From assembly GCA_014529385.2 (NCBI GenBank), contig CM043953.1:99619342-99683341 (forward strand): a DNA stretch of 64,000 bases, written 5' to 3'. This DNA comes from Adiantum capillus-veneris (lineage: Eukaryota; Streptophyta; Polypodiopsida; Polypodiales; Pteridaceae). The translations under genes and the position numbers were made by a program. The notes below the pieces were generated by a model. That model did not search any database. It was not told the origin of the DNA and worked only from the letters and a program-made list of their open reading frames with translations. Positions 11,055 through 19,956 of this stretch are shown piece after piece (positions within the stretch are counted from its first letter, which is position 1; every line of letters starts with the position of its first letter).

Positions 11055-12366
11055 TGAAACTGGCCCGTAGGGCGGTAGATGTTAGCTTTCTCCCGATTCT
11101 TTAACCCTTGACTATACGACACAAAGCAATGACTTAAAAGGAACCTGTAAAACTGGGAATGGGATTACACTTCAAAACAAAAGCACGGCCAGGAAGCTAG
11201 AATGCTCCCAAGCAGACGGCGATACCTGTAGGCCCCAAAGGTTGGCGCCCCTTTCCGTATTTCTTTATTCTTTAACAGAGGGAATAAAACCTGTGATTTC
11301 CTACAAGCTGTCCCGCACAATCTGGGCTGAATTCCATCTATTCTTGCCCGATTTCGACAACATAACTGTACTAGGATGCTTCACAGTCAGTATCCCCACG
11401 CAATAGATGACTTTCCCGACGCATACGGTCACTTTGCAAAACCTGGCGAGAATCTGCAGCACGCTGAATTCTCTGTTTTCTGCCCCGAAAATGCGCCAGA
11501 TCACCTCTACGGCGGTCCCTTCGCGTCCCTGAACCTCCTGGGGGTATTAGAGACCGTTTAGGGCCGAAACCCTAAACCTGCAAAAATACACAACAAGCTG
11601 TAATTCCCTGTTTCGGGCTCCATTTCGCATGCCGGTAGCATCCGTAGCAAGTCCTCGAGCTCCCGCACTACTTGCCCTTTGAATCGGACGAGATTTCGCA
11701 CATGAAACATCTCCAAATTCACCTGTACCTGCAAGGGATTAGCCACTAGCTAATCCAGTACCTGTGCAAGAGGCTCTTGCCTCGACAATCACGCATGAAC
11801 CCACACAACTGTACATTGGTCAAATGAGAAGCCCACTTAAAGGGGCATAACATAACTGCTCGTAGGGGAGAGAGAGAGAGCAGTGCGTAGCGTGCAGAGC
11901 ATCACTCCTGGCACCGCACTGTACACAAGAGGGAAAGGAAGCACTCCATAGCTCTTGCACCTGTTGCAATCTGCCTCCCTGCTGAAAAATGCGCCCCCTT
12001 TCTCTTGTAGGCTCACCCCAGCTCTCCCAAAGTGGCAGAAACGCTCTCAGAGTGACACCTCGCCCAATTTCCGACTTTGGCCAACTTGGCTAAAAATATC
12101 TCAATTGGTGCGTCTGTTGACTTGGCAACAGAGCAATAAAATGTTCCCCTTGTCATTCCATAGCTAATGACGGGAACACATTTTCAGGTCCAAAATAGCA
12201 GTTCCCTAAATTTTAGGAGATGCTTCTTCCATGGCACTCACACTAGTCGTTTGACCATCAATCACCACTGGAACGACATTGAAAGATGCAATGTCGGCCA
12301 GCTATCAGGTGATTTACACTCGTAGCCCCACCATGGCTAACCTTAGTCCAATTTCCCAACTCAGTG
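11055..12366 (-). repeat. TE1 5' LTR, truncated at 12366
   Basis: Matches the left LTR from 11504 onward. About 550 bases that the left LTR carries next to its polypurine tract are absent, because the sequence changes to LINE-A after 12366. Contains the conserved LTR box on the minus strand at 11231-11267. Confidence 0.88.
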
Positions 12367-13409
12367 TAACCAAAGGTTTCTCGACGTGTACCTTACGGTG
12401 TCCTCCTCTACTCAAGAACAACTGATACAAGTCTCGCTCCATCTGGGCCAAGTAAGCTCGTTTCTTCCGTCGCACAAGGCGTCGGGAAGCAATTCGAGAT
12501 TGTTTGTAAGTGATGACTCTCAAAAGAAGATCCCTCTGAAGCTGGGCTCTCATCTCTCTGCACTCCTCATCATACCAACTATCTTGGGGCATGCTCCCAA
12601 ATTATCGCCTCTGACTCGACTGAGTGTGTGGGTATGCCTCTGATGTTGCACCATGCAATGTCTCAGTCAGTAAAGTGGTGCACTCCTACACTGAGAGGCC
12701 AGGACCAGTTGTGCATAGACGGCTATAGATCTCCTCTGTATATACTGAGTCAGTCTCTGTTCCAGGAAATCGTTGTAAGCCATTAAGTATGGCTAACCCA
12801 TGTGCAGTCGTCATCTCCGTGAGATATCTCCCATACTCCGTTTGCTCTCTGTCATGTGAGCATCTGTCAAGCCCCAACTCACCCACATCCAGCTCTCTAA
12901 GCATTTCATCTGAAGTGTCGTAGAAGACTCTCTGAGAGTTGCCCGTTCCGGCATTGAAGTCCCCTAGGAGGATGATATCACCATCCCTAGAAAACTCCCA
13001 TATATCATCATCTAGTATAGAGAAAGGCGATTGTCCTCTGGATGCAGCATATACTGACGTACTGGGGGGGGAAGTAACATATGGCAATGTATAGAAATCG
13101 GCCTGTGTCAGCTCTTAGCCTCACCCACATGTATCTGGCATGATCATCTCTCCGTACAATATGTAGTAGAGGTTGTAACTCCTCCCTAAATAGCATTGCT
13201 ACTCCTCCTGAACCTCTACTCCCATGCTCAGATCTTGCGACTGTCCTGTGGGCTGTCTCCCATCTGTATCCCACCACATGTGGCATAAGCTGTCCAGGGG
13301 CCTGATGCGTCTCTGAGAAGAAAACAATGTCCCTATCTCTGAAACTGTCCTCAAAGGCACCAACATTCAACCTCATAGATCCATTACAATTCCAAGTAGC
13401 CATCTTCAA
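12367..13409 (-). pseudogene. LINE-A ORF2: APE-type endonuclease and linker
   Basis: Starts at ATG 13409. The endonuclease shows its known residues: Asn in MATWNCNG, Glu in VFFSETHQ, then GSGGVAMLFREEL, and after a frameshift near 13040 GDIILLGDFNAGTG (Asp and Asn of the active site). The domain nicks the target DNA for primed reverse transcription. The C-terminal SDH motif is not visible; the sequence around 12600-12690 has lost it. 12592-12367 (SWYDEECREMRAQLQRDL, RRKKRAYLAQMERDLYQLF) is the basic linker that precedes RT in this LINE type. No RT follows. Confidence 0.84.
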
Positions 13410-13425
13410 TGTGGTCCCATAGGTC

Positions 13426-14357
13426 TCACACCGTCATGTAGAGCGCCGCTCTACAATCACCACCCGACCATCTCTGTAAAAGGCCATCTTTTCCCTTCTC
13501 CCTTGCCGTCGTAATCTCTGGCATTGCCTCTCTCATATGCGCAAGCTGTGAGAGAGTGAGATCATCACCGAGAAAAATATTTGTCTTCTTGAGAGTAGGC
13601 CTCTTTCTCAAGAATTCCTCCTCCTCTTCCAAGGAGGGGAAGCGTAGTATGAGAGCTCTCCCTTTTGAAGATTCTCCCGGGCCATCACTCTTCTTGCCCA
13701 CTCTCCATGCTTTTGTGTGTGAAAGGCTTGTCCACCCCCATCATGGATGTGAGGCTTGTGACCTCTTTTTCCACATTGTTTATGTCCTTGAGGCTGGTTA
13801 CCCTCACATGTAGAGCCCGCATCCTCCTTTGTTCCTCTTCGAGGTTCATGTTAATAAGAGTGGGTGTACGAGGAGCTTCCTTACCTTTCCCTTTCTTGGC
13901 AACCTCGATCCATTTTTCGGCCTCCTCTACTTTCTTTTGTGTTGCGGAGATGACCGCAGCCCATGACTTCTTCTCCTCACCGTCCTTGATAACCCGTATT
14001 TCTTCTCTCATGATATTCAATTCTTCCATCATGGATGGCTGAATTTCGCCTTCTTCGAGCTGCCCACTTTTTGCTTGTAGATTTCGGATGATGGAATCTT
14101 GGATGACCACTTTCTCCTCGAGCGAAGCGATCGCCGATCCTCCTACACATGCCATCTCTTTCTTCGGTCCATCTTTGAAGAATAGTGCTCCTCTCCTTCC
14201 TCCACTCTTCAACTTCGTTCCTCCATTCTCTCATTTCCTTTTGTATTGTCGACATCCTTTTCCCTGTCCGCATGGAAGAGGCTTTGTGGGCGGCCGGCGA
14301 GGGATGCGTCTTCTTACACGTGGGGGAAGTCGTTGGCACTTCTTCGACGCTTCCCAT
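13426..14357 (-). pseudogene. LINE-A ORF1 (coiled coil, L1-ORF1p-like C-terminus)
   Basis: Best start is ATG 14357 (MGSVEEVPTTSPTCKKTHPS), with a CT-rich run just upstream on its strand. A Glu/Arg-rich helix (MREWRNEVEEWRKERSTIL) is followed, after a frameshift near 14170, by likely coiled coils (SIASLEEKVV.. and EEIRVIKDGEEKK) and a basic patch (KKGKGKEAPRTP). A second frameshift near 13690 leads to GRALILRFPSLEEEEEF..RPTLKKTNIFLGDDLTLSQ, which resembles the RNA-binding C-terminal half of vertebrate-type L1 ORF1p rather than the DUF4283/CCHC ORF1 of most plant L1 elements. That assignment is by motif only. Expected role: RNA binding and chaperone in the LINE particle. Confidence 0.62.
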
Positions 14358-14390
14358 GATTGAGTGTGAGAGAGAGAGAGAGTCTAAAAC

Positions 14391-14472
14391 AGCAAGAAAC
14401 GTTTGTGAAACCTTAAAAAACAGCAAAACACAGATTTGAAACCCTAAAAACCAGCAAAAAACAGTGACGAAA
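14391..14472 (-). repeat. LINE-A 5' region tandem repeats, part 1
   Basis: About two and a half units of roughly 30-33 bp, each built around AAACCCTAAAAA on the plus strand followed by CAGCAAAAAACAG. They continue at 15136 beyond the solo LTR. Confidence 0.75.
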
Positions 14473-15135
14473 TGTAACAAACTGCTGACGTGTCAAAGCC
14501 CTGAAGAAGGGAGGCAACTTGAAGATGCTTGCCGAGGCCTAAACCCTAAGAAGAACAAGTAACAGAAGAAGAAGTCCTACCAACTTATGGGGACCCCGTT
14601 CAATGGGGCCCCAAGTGACATAAAGAATTAAATAAGGCAGGATCCGGACACACGCCAAAACTGATGACGTGGCAGATTTCCGAAAATTGCGCTGGTATGA
14701 TGACGTGGCAGGCTGTACGGATTTCCACGTTTTGCGTTGGCTGATGACGTGGTAGGCTATTCGGATTTTTGTAAATTACGTTGGTAGCTTTTGGCATTGC
14801 TTTTTGGACCAGAAGCTTTTGAGTTTTAAAGGCTTTTTACTGTAAATTGCTTTTGGGGCCTAGGGCCTTTAAACATGAGGTTGGGGCTCATTCTCTGAAT
14901 CTCTGGCATGCGGCCTGGAGAAGGTGCAGAGTCTGGAGTACCGGCTTGTACTGTGTTGATGCAATATAAAGAAATACCGAAAGGGGCGCCAAGGTTTGGG
15001 GCCAATACTCTCTGGGGTGGAATTCCGCCACTCCGTGTCGCGTGTCGTCTCTCTTTCAGTTCAGTTGTTATTGAAGTGTTAAGAGTTTGTTCAGTCTGTT
15101 CTTTTCTATTGGCACGTGGTGCCCGTCTTGTGACA
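14473..15135 (+). repeat. Solo LTR of a gypsy family related to TE2
   Basis: Begins TGTAACAAACTGCTGACGTG, matching the TE2 LTR start TGTCACAAAGTGATGACGTG at most positions, and ends GTCTTGTGACA. It holds the conserved LTR box at 14968-15006 and repeated GATGACGTGGCAG units near 14666, 14700 and 14740. CGAAA (14468-14472) before it and AGAGA (15136-15140) after it may be a decayed 5-bp target duplication (3 of 5 match). The LINE repeat block resumes directly after it, so this is an insertion that later recombined to one LTR. Confidence 0.78.
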
Positions 15136-15311
15136 AGAGACCCTAAAAAACAACAAGACACGATGACAAAACCCTAAAAAACAGCAAAAAAACAGTTTCG
15201 AAACCCTAAAACAACAGAAAAACAATGACAAAACCCTAAAAACAGTCAAAAGGCAATTTCGAAACCCTAAAACAGCAAAGAAGAGTGGCAAAACCCTATA
15301 AACAGTGAGAC
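15136..15311 (-). repeat. LINE-A 5' region tandem repeats, part 2
   Basis: Five to six further units. Units begin alternately with TTTCGAAACCCTAAAA and TGACAAAACCCTAAAA. The core equals the plant telomere heptamer AAACCCT, but the unit is about 30 bp, so this is not a telomere. The position in front of ORF1 recalls the promoter monomers of rodent L1. Confidence 0.75.
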
Positions 15312-15312
15312 C

Positions 15313-15364
15313 CATGAGAGAGAGAGAGAGACAAAGAGAAGGGGGGGGGGGGGGGGGGGGGGGG
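15313..15364. repeat. (GA)n tract and run of 24 G
   Basis: A short GA repeat (15315-15330) followed by 24 uninterrupted G (15341-15364). A second run of 24 G lies at 18067-18090. Confidence 0.9.
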
Positions 15365-15770
15365 AGCACGAGTTGAAGCTGGTGAAGGATGAGAAACCAC
15401 CCATGAGGGAGAAGATGAGCGTGGCAGGTGAGCATGCCTTCAGGTGCGGAAGAGGTGGAGACCAAGGGTAGGCTATCGGGAGAGCTTCGGAAGCTGCCAT
15501 GTGCCCATGATAGACAATCTTTATAAACACAACTGTGTAATTTTTTTTGTTTTGATGGAATTTTATTCTATATACCTTTAAGGGCGGCCAAGCTACGACA
15601 GAGCTTAACACTGGAGGCCCATTTTGGCGCTCATGAGGTGGCTCGGTGGCAGCAACGTCTTTGACCCTTTCAACTTAGATGAACCTACTGGGCTGTTGAG
15701 GCAGGTTGTGGCATATTGGATCAGCGTCAAGCACAACCCTAAGCGTACTACAACTCTCTCTCTAAGACAT
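15365..15770. other. No gene recognised
   Basis: About 400 bases without a supported frame. The last part leads into a LINE 3' tail and may be the untranslated 3' region of a truncated LINE copy. Confidence 0.5.
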
Positions 15771-15859
15771 TGTATCAGATTCACCGCGTTGTAACTTTTT
15801 GGTCTCATAGGTCATTCTGGCCTTTAGAAGACGTTAATGTAACATTTCATTTCATTTCA

Positions 15860-15861
<2 letters not shown>
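15771..15861 (+). repeat. LINE-B-type 3' tail, copy 1
   Basis: TGTATCAGATTCACCGC to the end AACATTTCATTTCATTTCAT matches the 3' end of LINE-B at 17736-17824 with few changes. It is directly followed by (TC)n, as in LINE-B. Confidence 0.8.

Positions 15862-15939
<78 letters not shown>
15862..15939 (+). repeat. (TC)n microsatellite, 78 bp
   Basis: Uninterrupted TC dinucleotides between LINE tail copy 1 and the truncated start of LINE-B. ORFs reading Leu-Ser or Glu-Arg repeats across it are artefacts. Confidence 0.97.
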
Positions 15940-15942
<3 letters not shown>

Positions 15943-17534
15943 GTTGCTATATGCTGACGATATTGTGCTGATATCTGACTCACCAGAAGGTATGCAACGA
16001 CATTTGGATGCACTACGCAGTTTTGCAGAGGATAGTGGATTGTGTGTAAACCTAGGTAAAACCAAGGTTATGGTGTTTAACACCACACCGCAATGGGTCA
16101 GGAGATCAGTACCTACTTTCGAATGTGGTCAGGAGATTGTGGAGTATACAGATGCATACACTTACCTGGGGGTAGTCTTTACTGGGCCGAGATTTTCTTT
16201 GAGGAGCAGCAAAGACTAGACTAACTAGAGTTGGTGCGGCTCTGGGAGGAATGGAGAGGATGTGTTCGCAGGTTCAGTTCCAGGAACCTAGGACAAAATT
16301 ATGGCTCTTTGATACTTTGGTTGCTTCTACTATGTTATATGGGGTGCAGGTTTGGGGACCTTCTGTAGGCCAGGATGGTTGGAGGCGTATGGAGAAGCCC
16401 CTAGTATCTATGATCTCTCGGTTGATTAGAGCCAAAGCTTCCGTACCGCATGATATCATTCGAGCGGAATTAGCTGCCCCCCTATGGAGACTGAGGCGCT
16501 TACCAGATCAGTCTCCTTTGTACACAGCCTGTGGGATACTAACAGAGACAAATATGACAGGGTGGCTCTAGAGTCCTCTAGACAATTAGCTCTTAATGGG
16601 GATACATCATGCTGGTATGCACAAATGACATCATGGTTTCAGACACATGGTTTCACCATGGACAGGTTGCTTCCTTTTCAATACTCTCTACAGGCACCCT
16701 TGAGGTCTCTGACGCGGGTAGAGATTAATAGACTCATTCGTCAATATCTGATCCAGCTGGAATGGCCGTTTTCAGGTCTCCGTTCCCCGTTCCCCGTTCC
16801 AAGTTCCCATTCCGAATCCCCGTTCCGTGTTTCAAACGTGAGTACCCGTAACAGGGAATGGCATTTTGTTCCGCGTTCCCGTTCCAGTTTCCCGTTCCTG
16901 GTAACTATGATGGATAGAGCCGATACAGGAGTTAGGCACAAAGATGGCTTTCTATAGAGAGCATCTTCTCCACCTCACGGGGGATGGGTTTGTGATTCGA
17001 CCTACATATATGGACACGCCTCTTTCTCATGGTTTGCATTGTGCCATTGGCCAGATACGCACGTCCTCACATCAGCTCGAGATTGAGACTGGCAGATTCA
17101 GAGGGACACGAGCAGATAGCAAGGTATGCCGCTTATGCCATCTAGAGCCAGAGACAGATGTACATTACATATGTCATTGCACAATGTACTATGAGATACG
17201 AGGCCGCTTTCATTGTCTATTCAGAGAAGGTTTTGGGCCTCTATCTAGGGTCATGAGTTATGAGGATTAGAGATGCCTTGGGCTATATCTACTTGAGTTA
17301 CACAGGCATAGAGAAAGTTTACTGAGGAGAGCTGAAGAGAGACAACCCCAGCGACAGATCATAGATTTCTTTACACTGGATAATGTACACCCAAAAGAAC
17401 AGATAGAGGAGCAGCCAACAATGGAGAGGTCTGCCTGCACTACAGGCATTCTCATAGACCGAGCATTGGAGCTAGGGAGATCTAGACGACCCCGATGGAG
17501 AAGAGGAGCTAAACGGTTTCGAAGGAGGCTATAG
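15943..17534 (+). pseudogene. LINE-B ORF2: end of RT, thumb, zinc finger and basic C-terminus
   Basis: Opens with the RT active-site motif YADD (LLYADDIVLISDSPEG) and the following block LGKTKVMVFN. LYGVQVWGPSVG and MISRLIRAKASVPHDIIRAE are typical of the RT/C-terminal part of this LINE type. A CCHC-like finger (CRLCHLEPETDVHYICHC) sits near 17130-17190. The last 90 residues are basic and end RRPRWRRGAKRFRRRL before TAG 17532-17534; they contain QRQIIDFF (17349-17372), a textbook PIP-box pattern (QxxIxxFF). Frameshifts occur near 16219 and 16540, a stop lies at 17268, and a GTTCCC-rich insertion sits at 16770-16905. Confidence 0.86.
16770..16905 (+). repeat. GTTCCC-rich insertion inside LINE-B coding sequence
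   Basis: Imperfect repeats of CGTTCCC/CCGTTCC interrupt the frame between EWPF and MMDRADTGVRH. The flanking frame resumes, so these bases are an insertion or local expansion, not part of the domain. Confidence 0.65.
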
Positions 17535-17822
17535 CAAAGGATTTGAGCCATACTTTTTCGTCGTCCAGAGTGCAAATAAAGATGGATCTCTACTTCCCTC
17601 CCATATTGTCTACACATTGTACTGCTTAGTTCACACATTTCACGCCTTTCACCTTTCACACCTATCAGTGTAGTTTAGGATTCCGCAGTATTTATATTTT
17701 GTTATCCTAGTTTAATTTATTTTGTCAATCTGACTTTGTATCAGATACACCGCATTGTAACTTTCAGGCCTCATAGGTCACTTTGGCCTTTTTTTAAGAC
17801 GTTAATATAACATTTCATTTCA

Positions 17823-17824
<2 letters not shown>
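17535..17824 (+). other. LINE-B 3' untranslated region with conserved tail
   Basis: No coding signal. The last 90 bases (17736-17824) are shared with 15771-15861 and probably contain the recognition end for reverse transcription. Confidence 0.75.

Positions 17825-17892
<68 letters not shown>
17825..17892 (+). repeat. (TC)n microsatellite, 68 bp
   Basis: Uninterrupted TC repeat directly after the LINE-B tail. Confidence 0.97.
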
Positions 17893-17897
<5 letters not shown>

Positions 17898-17945
17898 TCA
17901 CTTTGGCCTTTTGTAAACGTTAATATATCATTTCATTTATTTCTC
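17893..17945 (+). repeat. LINE-B-type 3' tail, partial copy 3
   Basis: CATAGGTCACTTTGGCCTTT and AACGTTAATAT..CATTTCATT repeat the last 50 bases of LINE-B, and again a CT-rich run follows. Confidence 0.75.
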
Positions 17946-18433
17946 TCTCAAAACCAAACCAAAGTAGGGGTTTGAGAGTGTCCGAGTGGCTCGATAAGCA
18001 TGCATGGGCAGGTATAAGATGTCGGGAGGACTACCTACGAGAATGCACCAGAGCTAAAGAGCCTTTGGGGGGGGGGGGGGGGGGGGGGGGAGCTGAGAGG
18101 AGGTGAAGAGGAATCATCGGGGGGGAGAGAGAGAGAGAGAGACACAGAGAGAGAGAGAGAGAGAGGAATCTCGATAAGACGAAGAGGGACGTGTGCTCGA
18201 CTTGTGGCAAAAAACAGCAGGTCTGTCAAGTCTTGATTGAAGGGTCATCGAGCACTCCCTCTCCACCTGTGTCTCTCACAACTTTCCCTCTCTCTATGAT
18301 CATGCGAATGGGCCGCTATTTCTTCAACTTCCCCACTGTTTTCTCTACTTGCATATATTTTCTATGATCGTATCTAGATAGAGTTGTGATGGCTCTCAAC
18401 GCCCTACTCACATCCAATATAGGCAATCCTTTG
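17946..18433. other. No gene; run of 24 G (18067-18090) and (GA)n (18126-18163)
   Basis: Low-complexity sequence with a 24-G run, a GGGGGGG run and GA repeats, then about 250 bases in which I see nothing coding. Confidence 0.7.
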
Positions 18434-19500
18434 TGACACATCCAACCCTATGTGTCCGTGGACAAGCTACAGCACGACCAGGGTTCAGGTCAGTCAAGTC
18501 AGTCTAGAATAGGAAGTGTTCTGGCACTTTGTAGTCTATTCGCAGACCGTGCATGCCCATGCACTTAGATTAGATGCATATCCTCCGGTTGGACACAGCA
18601 TGATCATCAGCATTACCATCAGAATCCATCAGGGGAATTTTCCAGTGCATTAAACCTATTTTCCCTATTTTTGACATTTTTCACTTATTTATTAAGTGAC
18701 TGTTGTTGGGAGCTGGTAGGGCAATTTGCATAAGATAATATATAAGGAAACCAGAGCTAGCACTTTCTGGCAGCAGAGGCAGCGGAACTCAGTTCAACAA
18801 GCACCTTCTCAGCAGGACCCCCCAGCAGGCCTAGCGTTTTTGCATCCACAAACCAGCCTTGGGGTTTTTGCACTTGCAGATTCCCGGCGACATTAGAACA
18901 GCAAATCAGCCTAGCGTTTTGCATTGCAAGACAACCGGCAGCAGCAGAAGATTTTCAGCCCTAGCGTTTTTGCATCTGCAAGACACCTCAACGTTTTTGC
19001 AGATCTTCGCGACGGAATCAGCCCTAGACTCAGCGTTTTCAGTTTTCAGCAGTCAGTACCCACAATAGAACCCCCGAACCTCGCACATCTCACCTTCCGG
19101 CAGCAGATCCTCACCGCACGGTGAGATTCATCAAGGTTTACAATTTCAGCCCAGAAAACGCAGATTTCAGCAACTGCGTTTTCAGCGCGTCCTCATCGAC
19201 ATCGTCGGCAAGTCCAAGCATTGTAGAGATTTGTGCAATCATAAGTAGACCGCTCTCGCCATAGAGAGTGGGGCCTTCGGAGGAGGGTTTGACAACATTC
19301 TGGTGTCATATTCTCTTCTCTCTCTATCTCTCAGTCTCAGCACCTTCATTCACATTGTTTATCCACTTTGTTTGTGTCCATTGCACTCTCTCACTAAAGG
19401 AACGGAAGGTTCTCCCTTCCGTAAGTAAAAGGAACCTTGAGCACAGTTCGGAGCACTCATCTTGAGCAAAGTTCAACATTCACTTCCGCTGCACCTTACA
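18434..19500 (+). repeat. TE5 5' LTR
   Basis: Starts TGACACATCCAACCC, ends CGCTGCACCTTACA. Contains repeated CAGCGTTTT / GCCTAGCGTTTTTGCAT segments between 18830 and 19040, and a CT-rich run at 19310-19335. About 95 percent like 21390-22481 by eye. Confidence 0.9.
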
Positions 19501-19501
19501 T

Positions 19502-19513
19502 TGGTATCAGAGC
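19502..19513 (+). promoter_or_regulatory. TE5 primer binding site (initiator tRNA-Met)
   Basis: TGGTATCAGAGC one base after the 5' LTR. Confidence 0.92.
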
Positions 19514-19956
19514 CTTGGCAATGTTCTGTATCACTCAAGGAAAGAACCACAAGAACCACAAGATTTTTTTTTCCTTGTTGCGGTCGCACGTAACCCAAGT
19601 CCACTTGGGCGTGTCGATTCCTAATCGTGTTTTTGAAGAGTGACAGGAAACCCAAGAAAGAAAGGCTTGTCCAGCCTCCCCTTGTGCCTCTTTTCACTCA
19701 TTGAGAGCGGACCGTGCACTTAGCGGCCGGCCAATCGACGTGAGGCGGGAAAAAGCAACCTTGGTGTGAGCGCAAGGCCGCCAAGGGGTGCGCCCGCGGA
19801 AAAGAGCAGAACTCGGGTGAAGAGAAGATCCTTCTCTAACACAAATTGCAAGCGAAAGAAGAACCTCAAGAACCTCAAGACCCTCAAGAACCCAAGAACC
19901 CAAGACCCACAAGAACCCAAGTTCCTTGTGAAGTTAAGAACCCAAGACTTCAGTGG

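Larger units (their letters stand above)
1..12366 (-). mobile_element. TE1: Ty3/gypsy chromovirus, split by nested TE2
   Basis: A minus-strand LTR retrotransposon whose order, read from right to left, is 5' LTR, candidate primer site, gag, protease, RT, RNase H, integrase, chromodomain, polypurine tract and 3' LTR. The domain order RT-RNase H-integrase and the C-terminal chromodomain place it among Ty3/gypsy chromoviruses. The left LTR runs off the window at position 1 and the right LTR is cut at 12366, where LINE-A sequence begins, so both outer ends are missing. The RT is split at 3618/7930 by TE2. Several frameshifts and stops make it non-functional. The two LTRs share the same sequence over about 900 bp with scattered changes and one indel of about 65 bp near 11883-11947. 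Confidence 0.93.
12367..15311 (-). mobile_element. LINE-A: non-LTR element, ORF1 and endonuclease, RT lost
   Basis: Minus-strand LINE. Read from the right: a (TC)n tract on its strand, a 5' block of about 30-bp repeats interrupted by a solo LTR, ORF1 (14357-13426), an APE-type endonuclease (13409-12686) and the linker before RT (12592-12367). It then stops abruptly against the TE1 LTR. RT and 3' end are missing, probably by the same deletion that removed the end of the LTR. ORF1 lacks a CCHC knuckle and differs from the common plant L1 type seen at 27.85-32.3 kb. Confidence 0.82.
15940..17824 (+). mobile_element. LINE-B: 5'-truncated LINE between two (TC)n tracts
   Basis: The element starts inside RT (LLYADDIV) exactly at the end of one (TC)n tract and finishes with the tail AACATTTCATTTCAT exactly at the start of another (17825-17892). 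5' truncation is normal for LINEs. Matching TC tracts on both sides fit insertion into a pre-existing (TC)n array, with the duplicated target being the array itself. Confidence 0.85.

Noticed and set aside
14391-15311. Interstitial telomere (AAACCCT repeats)
   Set aside because: The heptamer occurs once per unit of about 30 bp and is not tandem; the units belong to the LINE-A 5' region.
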